Shown: positions 1 to 7,773, counted from the first letter of the stretch. The stretch is 64,000 nucleotides of DNA from Mucilaginibacter sp. (GCA_031292485.1 JARLHA010000072.1:1-64000), one strand, 5' to 3'. Translations and numbers: made by a program. Notes: a model not told the origin generated them from the sequence alone.

Positions 1-140
1 CATTACTTTAACTCTTTTAAGGGGTCACTTTCACCTGGCGAGGAGGGGTCACTTTGCTTTGGCGAACGTGGTCACTTTCACCTGGCAAAGGGGGCCTTTT
101 TGAGTGGGCCAAAAGGGGTCATTTTGGTGTGTTTTATCCA
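1..140. mobile_element. IS21-like terminal repeat array (right end of an element lying to the left)
   Basis: GGTCACTTT or close variants start at 23, 47, 70 and 117, with a weak copy near 91, giving a period of 23 to 24 bp. Each is followed by a TGGCGA/TGGCAA-like tail. Multiple short terminal repeats of this kind are known from IS21-family ends. No transposase gene is inside the window, so the body of the element would lie before base 1. The array stops just after the RHS tip gene ends, which suggests insertion beside it. It could instead be an iteron-type binding array. Confidence 0.5.
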
Positions 141-142
141 GA

Positions 143-907
143 TTATTTCTGAACTCCGGGTGGTAAGTAATTTTGCGGGTGCATTATATGATCTGCCTGA
201 TCTTTAATATAAGCTTCAGCGGCCTTGTACAAGTTTCCGGCTGCCGCTGCTGCGTGATCTAAATGTATGGTACCTTCGACTTCTACAGGCCCCACTTTGC
301 CAGAGGCCCCCAATTCCAAAGAATTATTTAAGGTTAATTTACCACCTGACGCAGATGCACTTCCATCGGCTAATTTTAAATCCCCCTTAATAGGTTCCTT
401 AGTTAGTGGAACTTCAACCGACCCCTTAACTAAGTCTACACCAGCTTTGGCTTTTGCACCACCAAAACCAGCCTCACCTTTAGCATTGGCTAAGCTACCC
501 TCCAATTTTATAGTTTTGTTTTCGACCTTTACAGAACCTACCAATACATTCACTTCCCCTTTCAATTTAATAGGCCCAACTTTAGCTCCGCCGCCAACAC
601 CCCATGCTTTGGCTTCAGCCGAAGCAGAACCTGAAAATATTTGTTTTGCCTCCGCATACGCTGCTTTAAGAAAAGTAGCACATGCATCACAGTCAGGCCA
701 CATTCCATCAGGATCGGTAAATCGAATAGGGTCATTAAAGCCATAAACATAAGGTGACCATTTTCTATCAAGTTCAGCTTTAGGATCAATGGTCGTCCAT
801 CTTGCAATTACAGGGTCGTAGAAACGTGCACCGTAATCGTACTCCGTAAACTCCTCCTGTAATTCTTTTTTATTGTAAAGATATTCATTCTCCCCTGCAC
901 CACTTTT
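143..907 (-). pseudogene. Orphan RHS core fragment with C-terminal tip domain
   Basis: The frame is open from just after a TAA at 910-908 down to a stop at 145-143 and has no credible start codon. The first ~65 codons encode the end of an RHS-associated core, including YLYNKKELQEE, a YDPVIARW box and DPDGM. It resembles the core of the complete RHS protein at 8467-11856. After DPDGM comes a ~185-residue Gly/Ala/Lys-rich tip with alternating hydrophobic residues (KVGPIKLKGEV, KVENKTIKLEGSL) and no recognised catalytic motif. It lies downstream of the full RHS gene on the same strand, as displaced tips of RHS loci often do. An internal ATG at 703 would give a 186-aa tip-only protein. It is most likely a silent cassette or remnant. 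Confidence 0.7.
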
Positions 908-1433
908 TTACTCAAAGAACATTTCTCCATGCACGGCTTTTCAGCCACCCAATTCAGCCGTTAAGATAGGTTTTTATTTTCAATTGAAAAAAGAAGATGC
1001 AATTCTGACCAGCCCCGACCGCACAGCCTGTCCCGACCCTTCGGGAGCCATTGCGCACCCGCCGGACACTTTAACATAATAGCTTATTATCGTACGGCCG
1101 CACCGTTCCACCACACCACCAAAGCCGTCCCATAATGCCATTATGTTAAGCAGCGAAGCTGCCCGTGCCCGGCTCTCCCCACGCTCGGCCGACACTGGTA
1201 AAGGTTAAGGAAATCATCTGTTGCAGCGAAGGTAGCCTCCGAAAGTAAAGCAGTAAAGGGGCTTTCGCGGCATAAACCCACAGGCCAGACCGCACAAGTC
1301 CATTTATTCCACGATCCCCTTGACAGCTATACTTTCTCCCGCTCTTGGTTGCTTAACAGTTGATTACCTGAAAACCTACGATCTCATTGGATATATGCGG
1401 TTACAGAAGGATAAAGCAATCAGCGGATAAGAA

Positions 1434-1489
1434 GCAAGTTTGTGTTTTTGTACCACAAAAACTACCCCGATAGATCGGGGCAAACTTGC
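1434..1489. repeat. Perfect three-armed inverted repeat (three-way junction)
   Basis: An outer stem GCAAGTTTG (1434-1442) pairs with CAAACTTGC (1481-1489). Inside it are a hairpin GTTTTTGT/ACAAAAAC (1444-1451, 1455-1462) and a hairpin CCCCGAT/ATCGGGG (1465-1471, 1474-1480). All 24 base pairs are Watson-Crick and the junction has very few unpaired bases. A related but weaker arrangement lies on the other strand near 7861-7955. The role is unknown. Confidence 0.7.
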
Positions 1490-1549
1490 CTTTGCGCCCG
1501 GTGGTTGCAAAGGTCTTTTCGGGTTCCCCGGCGACTTCGGAGCAATGGG

Positions 1550-1651
1550 GCAAGATTCGATTGTCGGACAATCGTACATCTTGCTAAACGCCGAAAGCGT
1601 TTTTTTTCGGCCTGTCCGCAAGATCAATTGTGTTACAATTGTACATCTTGC
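1550..1651. repeat. Two copies of a 34-35-bp hyphenated palindrome
   Basis: Copy 1 is at 1550-1584 and copy 2 at 1618-1651. Each starts with GCAAGAT, contains a 17-bp inner palindrome of the form ATTGT-N-ACAAT, and ends with TACATCTTGC. The inner arms differ between copies (CGATTGTC versus CAATTGT) but stay self-complementary. The spacing is 68 bp. They look like paired binding sites or ssDNA hairpins. Confidence 0.65.
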
Positions 1652-1897
1652 TGATTTATAAAAAGCTGTTTTTATCCGCCTGAAAGGCTGACGTTTTCGG
1701 GCTGGATGTAAGCGTGGGGTAGTGGGTGGATTTGTGCGGGCTTGCATCCGGCACGTAAACGATCCAAAGGGGTTTGGGGGCTTTGGAAGATAGCCCCCAA
1801 TTAAACAAATGGCTTCCATGTGCGGGGGGATTATGCGCCTTGCTTTTCTTTCTTGCGAAGCCGTTGCGAGTGTGAGGCAAACCCGGCCGGGGAAAGT

Positions 1898-2013
1898 TCA
1901 GCCAATCGGCTGACGACTGGCCGCCAGTCCCGCTTCTATCAGCGGGCGGTTGCCGAGCCAGCAGGCGAGCCTAACAAGGGGCGGCGGCTGGACTGGCCGC
2001 GCTTCTACCAGTC
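1898..2013. repeat. GC-rich chain of hairpins with internal duplication
   Basis: Hairpins follow one another: TCAGCC/GGCTGA (1898-1913), GACTGG/CCAGTC (1915-1929) and CCCGC/GCGGG (1929-1946). A second GACTGG/CCAGTC hairpin lies at 1991-2013. The strings GACTGGCCGC and CGCTTCTAyCAG occur twice, so the block looks like a diverged duplication. The segment is visibly richer in G and C than its surroundings. Confidence 0.5.
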
Positions 2014-2154
2014 GGGGGCTGGACAGGGATAGCCGACCATGAGGAAGAACGAGAAAGGCGGAAAGCATGACGGAGTGAGGGACGAACGAGGGCGTGGTTT
2101 TTGCGCTGACGAGTGATGACGAACACCGCTTTTCCTGCGTGTGATTGGGGATGT

Positions 2155-2229
2155 ACTTATAAGTTGACTTATAAGTTTTTCGGGCTTGGCGATAGTGCTA
2201 TGGCCTCAACTTATACCCGGAGTATAAGT
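2155..2229. promoter_or_regulatory. ACTTATAAGT palindromes and hairpin beside the shared repeat
   Basis: Two perfect 10-bp palindromes ACTTATAAGT occur at 2155-2164 and 2167-2176. The same half-site is reused as a hairpin with arms ACTTATA (2209-2215) and TATAAGT (2223-2229) around CCCGGAG. The arrangement suggests a dimeric DNA-binding protein, possibly a recombination directionality factor or a nicking accessory protein (inference). Confidence 0.5.
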
Positions 2230-2230
2230 C

Positions 2231-2291
2231 AAACCCCCGTAGCGATAGCGTAGGGCAAGCAAAGTAGGGCGTTGCCCAACTTCCGCTTGCT
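2231..2291. repeat. Left copy of ~60-bp repeat shared with the oriT-like region
   Basis: This segment and 27786-27845 are about 90% identical and lie in the same orientation. Both begin AAACCCCCGTAGCG and end CTTCCGCTTGCT. Both contain a GGGC/GCCC hairpin enclosed by GCAAGC/GCTTGC arms. Both are preceded by an inverted repeat around CCCGGAG. The copies lie next to the recombinase genes and next to the mobilization genes. Confidence 0.75.
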
Positions 2292-2299
2292 TTCACTTT

Positions 2300-3172
2300 T
2301 TACTGCAAGGGATGGTGTTTTTGTATTTCCGTTTTCAGGGCTTCTATATGACTTTGTTTGTATTTTTCGGTAGCATCCGGGCGTTTATGCCCGGCAAACA
2401 CCTGTACCACCCGTATATCGTTCCCGGCGTTCAGCAGGTTCATGATTACGCTCATTCTGATCGTCTGCGGGGTCAGATGCCGTTCAGGATACAGTCCTCC
2501 GAAAGTTTCTACCAGGTATTGTATGTCGGCTATGCTCAAAGGCTGCCCCAATTTTGACAACAAAAGTTTAGGGCTGTTTGCTGTTCTTGCCGTTACCAGC
2601 TTTGGCCTGGCCTCATGGATGTAACCATGCAGTAACATGACCTGTTCTGCTTTTAGCTGCAATGTCCGTTTGTTGGTATTGCCGCTGCCGGGTACAAAGA
2701 GCGTCCCGTCCGCCAGGCTGATATGGTGAATGTCCAGCCCGGCCAGTTCACCCAGCTTTAAGCCCTGGTTCACCAGTAAACTCATGAGTACCTTATTCCT
2801 GTCCGTTAAGAACGGGTAACGTTCTTTTTTCGGCTGTAACAGCGTTTGCAGTTCTGTTGTGGTAAACAGATCCTGCAATTGTATGGGTTTGGTTTTATTG
2901 TCCCTTAGCCTGATGGCCTTTGCCGGGTTGTCTTTGCGCTGCCCAGAGGTGTGCAGGTATTGGTAATATTTCTTTAAGGCCTGTACAATCCGGCTCACAT
3001 TCCCGGCATTGCTGTACCTGCTCCTTAACTCACTTAGATAGCCCATCACTTCTTTATAATTGTACTTAGCCGCTTTGGGGTGCAGCTTTAGGTAAATGGT
3101 GATTTCCCGGTGATAGCTTTTAACCGTTGCCGGTGGGTGTCGCTCCTGTAAATATTCCTGTAAACTTATCAT
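2300..3172 (-). CDS. Tyrosine recombinase-like protein with degraded active site
   Basis: A 290-aa protein of the phage integrase/XerCD fold. An N-terminal SAM-like core-binding region (residues ~1-85) is followed by a catalytic-type domain. The box I arginine is replaced by lysine (GLKLGEL, ~137). The HxxR box reads TPQTIR, keeping the arginine but not the histidine. The end keeps a GH and a tyrosine (AGHKRPDATEKY, ~264-273). Its start overlaps the stop of the intact recombinase upstream by 4 bp, so the two are probably translated together. It may act as a structural partner of that enzyme, as in Tn554-type multi-recombinase systems. It could also be a decaying paralogue. Confidence 0.75.
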   Translation of the reverse strand: MISLQEYLQERHPPATVKSYHREITIYLKLHPKAAKYNYKEVMGYLSELRSRYSNAGNVSRIVQALKKYYQYLHTSGQRKDNPAKAIRLRDNKTKPIQLQDLFTTTELQTLLQPKKERYPFLTDRNKVLMSLLVNQGLKLGELAGLDIHHISLADGTLFVPGSGNTNKRTLQLKAEQVMLLHGYIHEARPKLVTARTANSPKLLLSKLGQPLSIADIQYLVETFGGLYPERHLTPQTIRMSVIMNLLNAGNDIRVVQVFAGHKRPDATEKYKQSHIEALKTEIQKHHPLQ

Positions 3173-4095
3173 ACGGCTTTCATTTGCTTTAACTGACTGA
3201 ATTTGATATGGGTGTAAACCTGTGTTACGTTCAGGCTGCTATGCCCCAAAAAGTCCCTGACCTGTTCTATCTTTACGCCGTTTTCCAGCAGATGGGAAGC
3301 GATACTGTGCCGCAGGATATGCAGGCTGACCTGTTCTTTCAGGTGGGGTATAATTGATTTGTCTAAAAGGTTTTTTAACAGCGTATCATAGCCCAAACCC
3401 ATCATCCTTGTACCTGATTTATTCAATATAAAAGCTTCTTCATTTTGCTTTTCTTTACTATTTATATAACTGTGCCGCTCGTGCAGGTAATAGTTTTTAA
3501 GGTCGTTCGACACTTGCAAACTCATGGGGATCACCCGTCTTTTTTTGCCTTTACCCTCCCTTACATACAGCAAAGCATCTTTAAAGTGGATGTCGCTGCT
3601 GTTCAGCTTTACCGCTTCGTTGCGGCGCAGGCCGCAGCCGTAAAACAGGCCTAATACTGCTTTATCCCTTAACGTTCCGGCGGCTTCATATAAAGATTTG
3701 ATCTCTGCTATGCTTAAGATCACCCGTTCTTCTTTTACAGGGGCGGCAAATACCAGTGCGCTCATGGGGTTTTCTTTGATCTGCCCGGTGCGTTCCAGGA
3801 ACGCAAAGCATGTCCTGATGGCAAACAGGTGCTGGCTGATCGTGCTGCCGCTCAATGCGCCGCCCCGGTACAGGGTAGGGCGCTGCTGCAGGTAGGCATG
3901 GTGCGCCATGATATGGCACTGCTGTATTTTACGGATACTGTTAATTTGCTGCTGCTCCATCAGGTATAAGAACTCCTGTAAACAACGGGGATAGGTTTTT
4001 ACGCTGCTGCTGCCATAGCCTAACGCCCCGAGGTCGGCCTTATATTCCTTTAGTAACCTATGATAGTTTGGCTGGTGTATGACGTATTTTTCCAT
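3169..4095 (-). CDS. Tyrosine recombinase/integrase (XerC/D-like)
   Basis: A 308-aa site-specific recombinase. The N-terminal core-binding domain covers residues ~1-110. The catalytic domain has box I GLRRNEA (~157), HILRHS (~258), LGHSS and the nucleophile in VYTHI (~294), so the R-H-R-H-Y set is intact. It likely cuts and rejoins DNA for movement of the surrounding element. It is the first gene of a two-gene operon with the degenerate recombinase at 2300. Copies of GTGAACGCCAG lie just upstream of its start (4122-4199) and may be its binding or control sites. It is unrelated in architecture to the IntDOT-like integrase at 31454, so the region may be composite. Confidence 0.88.
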   Translation of the reverse strand: MEKYVIHQPNYHRLLKEYKADLGALGYGSSSVKTYPRCLQEFLYLMEQQQINSIRKIQQCHIMAHHAYLQQRPTLYRGGALSGSTISQHLFAIRTCFAFLERTGQIKENPMSALVFAAPVKEERVILSIAEIKSLYEAAGTLRDKAVLGLFYGCGLRRNEAVKLNSSDIHFKDALLYVREGKGKKRRVIPMSLQVSNDLKNYYLHERHSYINSKEKQNEEAFILNKSGTRMMGLGYDTLLKNLLDKSIIPHLKEQVSLHILRHSIASHLLENGVKIEQVRDFLGHSSLNVTQVYTHIKFSQLKQMKAV

Positions 4096-4121
4096 GTGCT
4101 GGTTGGTGTTTTCTTTGAACA

Positions 4122-4206
4122 GTGAACGCCAGGGGTAAAAGCTTTTATTATCAATACTTTAAGTGTTCACGCTGGCGTTCACCCGGTTGTGAACGCCAGT
4201 CTTTTT
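4122..4206 (+). terminator. Intrinsic-terminator-like hairpin with an extra copy of its arm
   Basis: CTGGCGTTCAC (4172-4182) and GTGAACGCCAG (4189-4199) form a perfect 11-bp stem with a 6-nt loop. TC and a run of T follow on the plus strand, as in a rho-independent terminator. The same GTGAACGCCAG occurs a third time at 4122-4132, and a shorter GTGTTCAC at 4163-4170. The flanking genes are both on the minus strand, so a plus-strand terminator has no obvious client. The repeats may instead be binding sites. Confidence 0.55.
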
Positions 4207-6867
4207 TTATAGGGCGTTTAACTGATGGTTTAACTGTTCTTTGAGCTTTGCCCTTAATGCGGCCATATCGTCCCAATGCGTTATTTTATAGTGGAAACCC
4301 CGGTTGATATGGCCGCCGCTTTGCCGGATGTATTCTAATGATAACAGCTTGCTCATATAGTTATGTTGCAGGGTCTTGCCCATTTTTAGCTGCTGCCTTA
4401 ACTCTATCCGGGTAAACTCATGGTCTTTGCCCTTGCCGCTGATATAGCCTTTTACCTGCTCAAAGTACTGCCTTAAACTCCCGTCCAGTTCGTCCACTTT
4501 CAACAGTATGCTTTCAAACATGATGTCGCAGGCGGTTTTCAGGTCTTCCTTTTCTGCGATCAGCCTGCCTTTACCGTCTTTCTTTCGTTGGTATTGGTTT
4601 AATAAAGTAACCTGTTTAACAAAGGCCTGGTACAGTTCATTCAGCCGCCTGATCTTATGCACTTCATCGGGCAACTGTATTTTATTCGCGTATGGGTTAA
4701 TGACCTCGTAAGGCTTTAACAGCCGGATACAGTTTTGTAAAAAAGCTTTGATATCTTTTTCTTTAGTTGTGTCGGTCAGGCCTGCCGCCTTGTCGTTCTG
4801 ATATTGGATGATCTTTTTGGTCTGCGCCTTGCTTTCATCTACGGCGATTAAAAAAGCCCTGCCCATATTGTCCTCGTAGATTTCGCCTTTCGTGGTGGCC
4901 GACAAACTGGCTATCGGCCCCCTTACTGTTTTTACTGCCGCCCGGATGTTGCCGCTTTCATCTTTGATGCTGGTGCTGCTGGTCAGCACCTCCCGGCTCA
5001 TCAGCTCCCGCAGGGCCAGCAAGGCTTCTTCCTTCATGCCGTCCAGGTCTTCAAAGCATAACAGCGTATGCGAGAGTTCATATTCGCCGTAATTATAAAA
5101 GCTGCTTTCGGTTACCCTGGTCAGGGCGGTTACATCTTCCGGCGGCATCAGCCCCGCTATTTTGATGATCAGGTGCGTTTTACCGCTGCCGCTGCTGCCC
5201 TGTACCAGGGCGTGCAGCGTATCGTGCATTTTGTAGCTGGATGCGATGCAGTATAAAAAGATACGGTTGGTTTCTTCGCCCGTTACGCCTGCCTTGCCGA
5301 TCAGCGCGTTAATGTTTTGGATAAGGCCGGGCTTGTTTAAAAAGTCCAGGCACTTTTTTTTGTTTTCTTCATTCATTTGGTATGCCGGTGCTCCGGCGGG
5401 GTTTTCGTTAGGTTTTGTGCCCTGTTTGTCCCGCTCCGCTTCCAAGAGGTCGGTTAATAAGCTGATGTCTGCTTGCAACAGGTCTGCACGTAAATTCAGT
5501 TTCTCCGCCGCTTCTTTTGTGTTGCGCTCCACATCCTTGTCATTGTACAGGTCGTATTTTAAACGGCTTTTCAGGTAGGGCAAAGCCGGGTTTTCTATGG
5601 CAAGGGTTATTTTTAAGCTGTCCGCCTCTTTTTTTAAGCCGCCCTGTACGTAATATTTTGCGGTGGCTGTCGTGAATTTGATTTGGTGGGGGTTGCTGCA
5701 ATCTAAGGCCGGGGTTGCCGGGCTGATAGCGACTTCATTATTTTTTTCAGTTGAAAAAAGAACCTGGTCGCTTTTGGGTTTTTGCTCCGCTCTTTCATCG
5801 AGCAGGTGGATTAGTATGTTTCCTTTCCCGACTGTGCCGGGATCTGCGGCTGTGCCTACGACATGACCTTGTGCCAGGCTGTTGATGTCTTCGCCGTCCG
5901 GCGTTGGTACTGCGGTTATTTTTGTACCGGGCAATAATTCGGATAAGGATTTGCCGTATTTGTTTACCGCTGCCGTGCCTGCCGGATCGCCGTCAAAAAA
6001 GAAGATCACTTCTTCCAGGTCTGTTAAGCTTTTGATTGCCTTTATATGTTCATCGGTCAGGCCATTGGTGCCGTAACAGGCCATTACGCTGTAAGCTGCC
6101 ATAATCTCCGGGACTTGCAGCAGCGTGGCCGCATCGATGATGGCTTCGGTCAGTATCAGCTTTTTGGTATCAGGTTTCGGGTAGTTCGGGTACAGGCCTG
6201 CCCGGTCTTTCAGGTAGAAGTGTTTGCTTTCTTTATCATTTAATGTGCTTCTAAAGTAAAGGCCTGCGATATGTCCGTCTTTGTCTTTCAGCCCGAACAC
6301 CACGCACCATTTGCCAAAAACGTTATAGGCGGTTTCGCCTGTCCGGCTCTTGTTGCCTATATCCTGTAATAAACCGATTTCTATACAGCTTTTGATCAAG
6401 GCTTCGTCTTTCCTGGTACCGTGATGGTACTGGCCTGCATTATAGCCGACCTCGGTTTGCTTAAAGTCAAGGTTGCGGCTTTTGATATATTCCTGCGCCG
6501 ACTTGCTGTTATGCACCGCGTTTTTAAAGTAGCTGAACATTTTGGTGAGTACTGCTTGCTTGGTTAACTGCTGCGCCTGGTTAGTGGTGTTGTGGCCGCC
6601 GATCAGCTGCTTCGCTTTTTCTATGGCCTCGTGCTTGGTCAGGTTTTCCTTGTGCATAATAAAGTCGATCACATCCATGCTCTTGCCGTGTGTACTGCAA
6701 TTGCTGCTGAAACAGTATGCCGTCTGCGTTTTATAATACACCTGTAAACTCGGCGTTTTATCTTCATGGAACGGGCAGCATAAACGGGCTTGCTTATCCG
6801 GGTACAACTGGTAATGCTGCAACACGTTTTTTAATGGTAATCCTGCTTTGATCTCGTCTATTTCCAT
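4207..6867 (-). CDS. CHC2 zinc-finger/Toprim primase fused to a P-loop ATPase
   Basis: An 886-aa replication protein. Residues ~1-95 carry a DnaG-type CHC2 zinc finger (CCPFHEDKTPS, then a second Cys pair around CFSSNCS). A Toprim domain follows, with its acidic residue in LTEAI (~237) and FFDGDPAG (~289). A P-loop domain has Walker A GSSGSGKTH (~560) and Walker B LLCFEDLD (~605). The C-terminal ~130 residues look like a winged-helix region. Fused primase-helicases of this kind serve replication of mobile elements and phages. It lies between the recombinase pair and a divergent XRE repressor, so it is probably part of the element core. Confidence 0.85.
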   Translation of the reverse strand: MEIDEIKAGLPLKNVLQHYQLYPDKQARLCCPFHEDKTPSLQVYYKTQTAYCFSSNCSTHGKSMDVIDFIMHKENLTKHEAIEKAKQLIGGHNTTNQAQQLTKQAVLTKMFSYFKNAVHNSKSAQEYIKSRNLDFKQTEVGYNAGQYHHGTRKDEALIKSCIEIGLLQDIGNKSRTGETAYNVFGKWCVVFGLKDKDGHIAGLYFRSTLNDKESKHFYLKDRAGLYPNYPKPDTKKLILTEAIIDAATLLQVPEIMAAYSVMACYGTNGLTDEHIKAIKSLTDLEEVIFFFDGDPAGTAAVNKYGKSLSELLPGTKITAVPTPDGEDINSLAQGHVVGTAADPGTVGKGNILIHLLDERAEQKPKSDQVLFSTEKNNEVAISPATPALDCSNPHQIKFTTATAKYYVQGGLKKEADSLKITLAIENPALPYLKSRLKYDLYNDKDVERNTKEAAEKLNLRADLLQADISLLTDLLEAERDKQGTKPNENPAGAPAYQMNEENKKKCLDFLNKPGLIQNINALIGKAGVTGEETNRIFLYCIASSYKMHDTLHALVQGSSGSGKTHLIIKIAGLMPPEDVTALTRVTESSFYNYGEYELSHTLLCFEDLDGMKEEALLALRELMSREVLTSSTSIKDESGNIRAAVKTVRGPIASLSATTKGEIYEDNMGRAFLIAVDESKAQTKKIIQYQNDKAAGLTDTTKEKDIKAFLQNCIRLLKPYEVINPYANKIQLPDEVHKIRRLNELYQAFVKQVTLLNQYQRKKDGKGRLIAEKEDLKTACDIMFESILLKVDELDGSLRQYFEQVKGYISGKGKDHEFTRIELRQQLKMGKTLQHNYMSKLLSLEYIRQSGGHINRGFHYKITHWDDMAALRAKLKEQLNHQLNAL

Positions 6868-6944
6868 TTGTTGAAAAAAAGTTTTTACGACTTATAATTC
6901 ACAAAACTAACTAATCATTCTTTTACAAACAAGAGGCATAGTAA

Positions 6945-6975
6945 TTGTTTCTACATTTTTATTCACTTATATTTG
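6945..6975 (+). promoter_or_regulatory. Bacteroidota-type promoter for the XRE gene
   Basis: TTG at 6945-6947, a 20-bp spacer and TATATTTG at 6968-6975 match the -33/-7 pattern of Bacteroidota sigma-A promoters (TTTG and TAnnTTTG). The start of transcription would be near 6982, about 30 nt before the ATG at 7014. The divergent primase gene starts at 6867, so one repressor could control both directions. Confidence 0.65.
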
Positions 6976-7013
6976 TTCATTCATTCATTTTTAGCTCATA
7001 AATCTGATATATC

Positions 7014-7346
7014 ATGACGTTTGGGGAGAAAACAACATACGCACGTAAGCAAAAAAAGATGACCCAAGGCGACTTAGGGAAAGCCGTTGGTACTTCCGGT
7101 GACATCATTGGTAAATACGAAAGAGATGAGATTAAACCCTCAATTGATACAGCGGCTAAGGTGGCTGATGCTTTAGGGGTAACATTGGATTACTTAGTAA
7201 AAGATGCCGAATATCAGAACATTGACCAGGATGCTTTAACCCGCTTAAAACTTATTGAGAAGTTGCCGCTGGATGAACGCTCACACCTGTTCGCTACGAT
7301 GGATGCTTTCTTTGCTAAGAATAAACTGCAATCACTTCTTAAGTAA
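7014..7346 (+). CDS. XRE-family HTH transcriptional regulator
   Basis: A 110-aa protein with a Cro/C1-type helix-turn-helix at residues ~4-62 (QKKMTQGDLGKAVGTS, then IGKYERDEIKPSIDTAAKVADAL). A short C-terminal helical tail may serve in dimerization. Divergent from the primase-helicase gene and preceded by a clear promoter, it is placed like an element repressor. A second, broken XRE gene follows 33 bp downstream. Confidence 0.85.
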   Translation: MTFGEKTTYARKQKKMTQGDLGKAVGTSGDIIGKYERDEIKPSIDTAAKVADALGVTLDYLVKDAEYQNIDQDALTRLKLIEKLPLDERSHLFATMDAFFAKNKLQSLLK

Positions 7347-7378
7347 CATAAGCCAGGTTTATTTTTTATTTTTAGATT

Positions 7379-7773
7379 ATGGCAGAAACAATTCATATCG
7401 GAAGAAAGATCGGACGTATCCGGGAACTTAAGGGCATTAAACAGGAAGTGCTGGCCGCCGAATTAGGTGTTAGCCAGCAATCAATTTCCCGGATTGAGCA
7501 AAGCGAAACCATTGAGGATGATAAGCTGAAACAGATCGCCCAGGTGTGAGCGTTAGTCCTGATGCTATTAAGAACTTTAGCGAAGATGCGGTGTTCAACT
7601 ATTTTAACAACTTTAGCGACAACAGTATCAATCAAGGGCCGATAGGCGCTCACAATACCTGTAATTTCAATCCTTTGGATAAACTGGTAGAGCTTTTTGA
7701 AGAAAACAAAAAGCTCTATGAGCGTTTACTGCAATCCGAACGGGAAAAGGTGGAACTACTCAAAGGCAAGTAA
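7379..7773 (+). pseudogene. XRE-family regulator split by a frameshift
   Basis: The first frame starts at ATG 7379 (MAETIHIGRKIGRIRELKG) and encodes a helix-turn-helix, then stops at TGA 7547-7549. The second frame continues from about 7546 with VSPDAIKNFSEDAVFNYF and a leucine-rich tail (FNPLDKLVELFEENKKLYERLL). In related Bacteroidota proteins these two parts form one ~130-aa chain. A single missing base near GTGTGAGC explains the break. Programmed frameshifting or a sequencing error cannot be excluded, since both halves look otherwise intact. Confidence 0.7.

Larger units (their letters stand above)
908..2299. other. Gene-free, palindrome-rich 1.4-kb stretch
   Basis: No convincing coding sequence is present; the open frames here translate inverted repeats. 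Bases 908-1430 show little beyond GC-rich stretches. Bases 1434-2291 contain, in order: a three-armed inverted repeat, two copies of a 34-35-bp hyphenated palindrome, a GC-rich chain of hairpins with an internal repeat, two ACTTATAAGT palindromes, and one copy of a repeat shared with the mobilization region at 27.8 kb. The position directly downstream of the tandem recombinases suggests a recombination, transfer or replication control region (inference). Confidence 0.6.

Noticed and set aside
267..746. Plus-strand 159-aa frame opposite the RHS tip
   Set aside because: It is an antisense shadow; the minus strand continues the RHS core in frame.
980..1195. Minus-strand 71-aa frame
   Set aside because: It lies in GC-rich non-coding sequence and shows no domain, coupling or promoter.
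1376..2032. Several overlapping frames between 1.38 and 2.03 kb
   Set aside because: They translate the three-way junction, twin palindromes and hairpin chain on both strands.
1860..2040. Group II intron or IscB omega-RNA remnant
   Set aside because: No intron reverse transcriptase, IscB gene or recognisable domain V is present.
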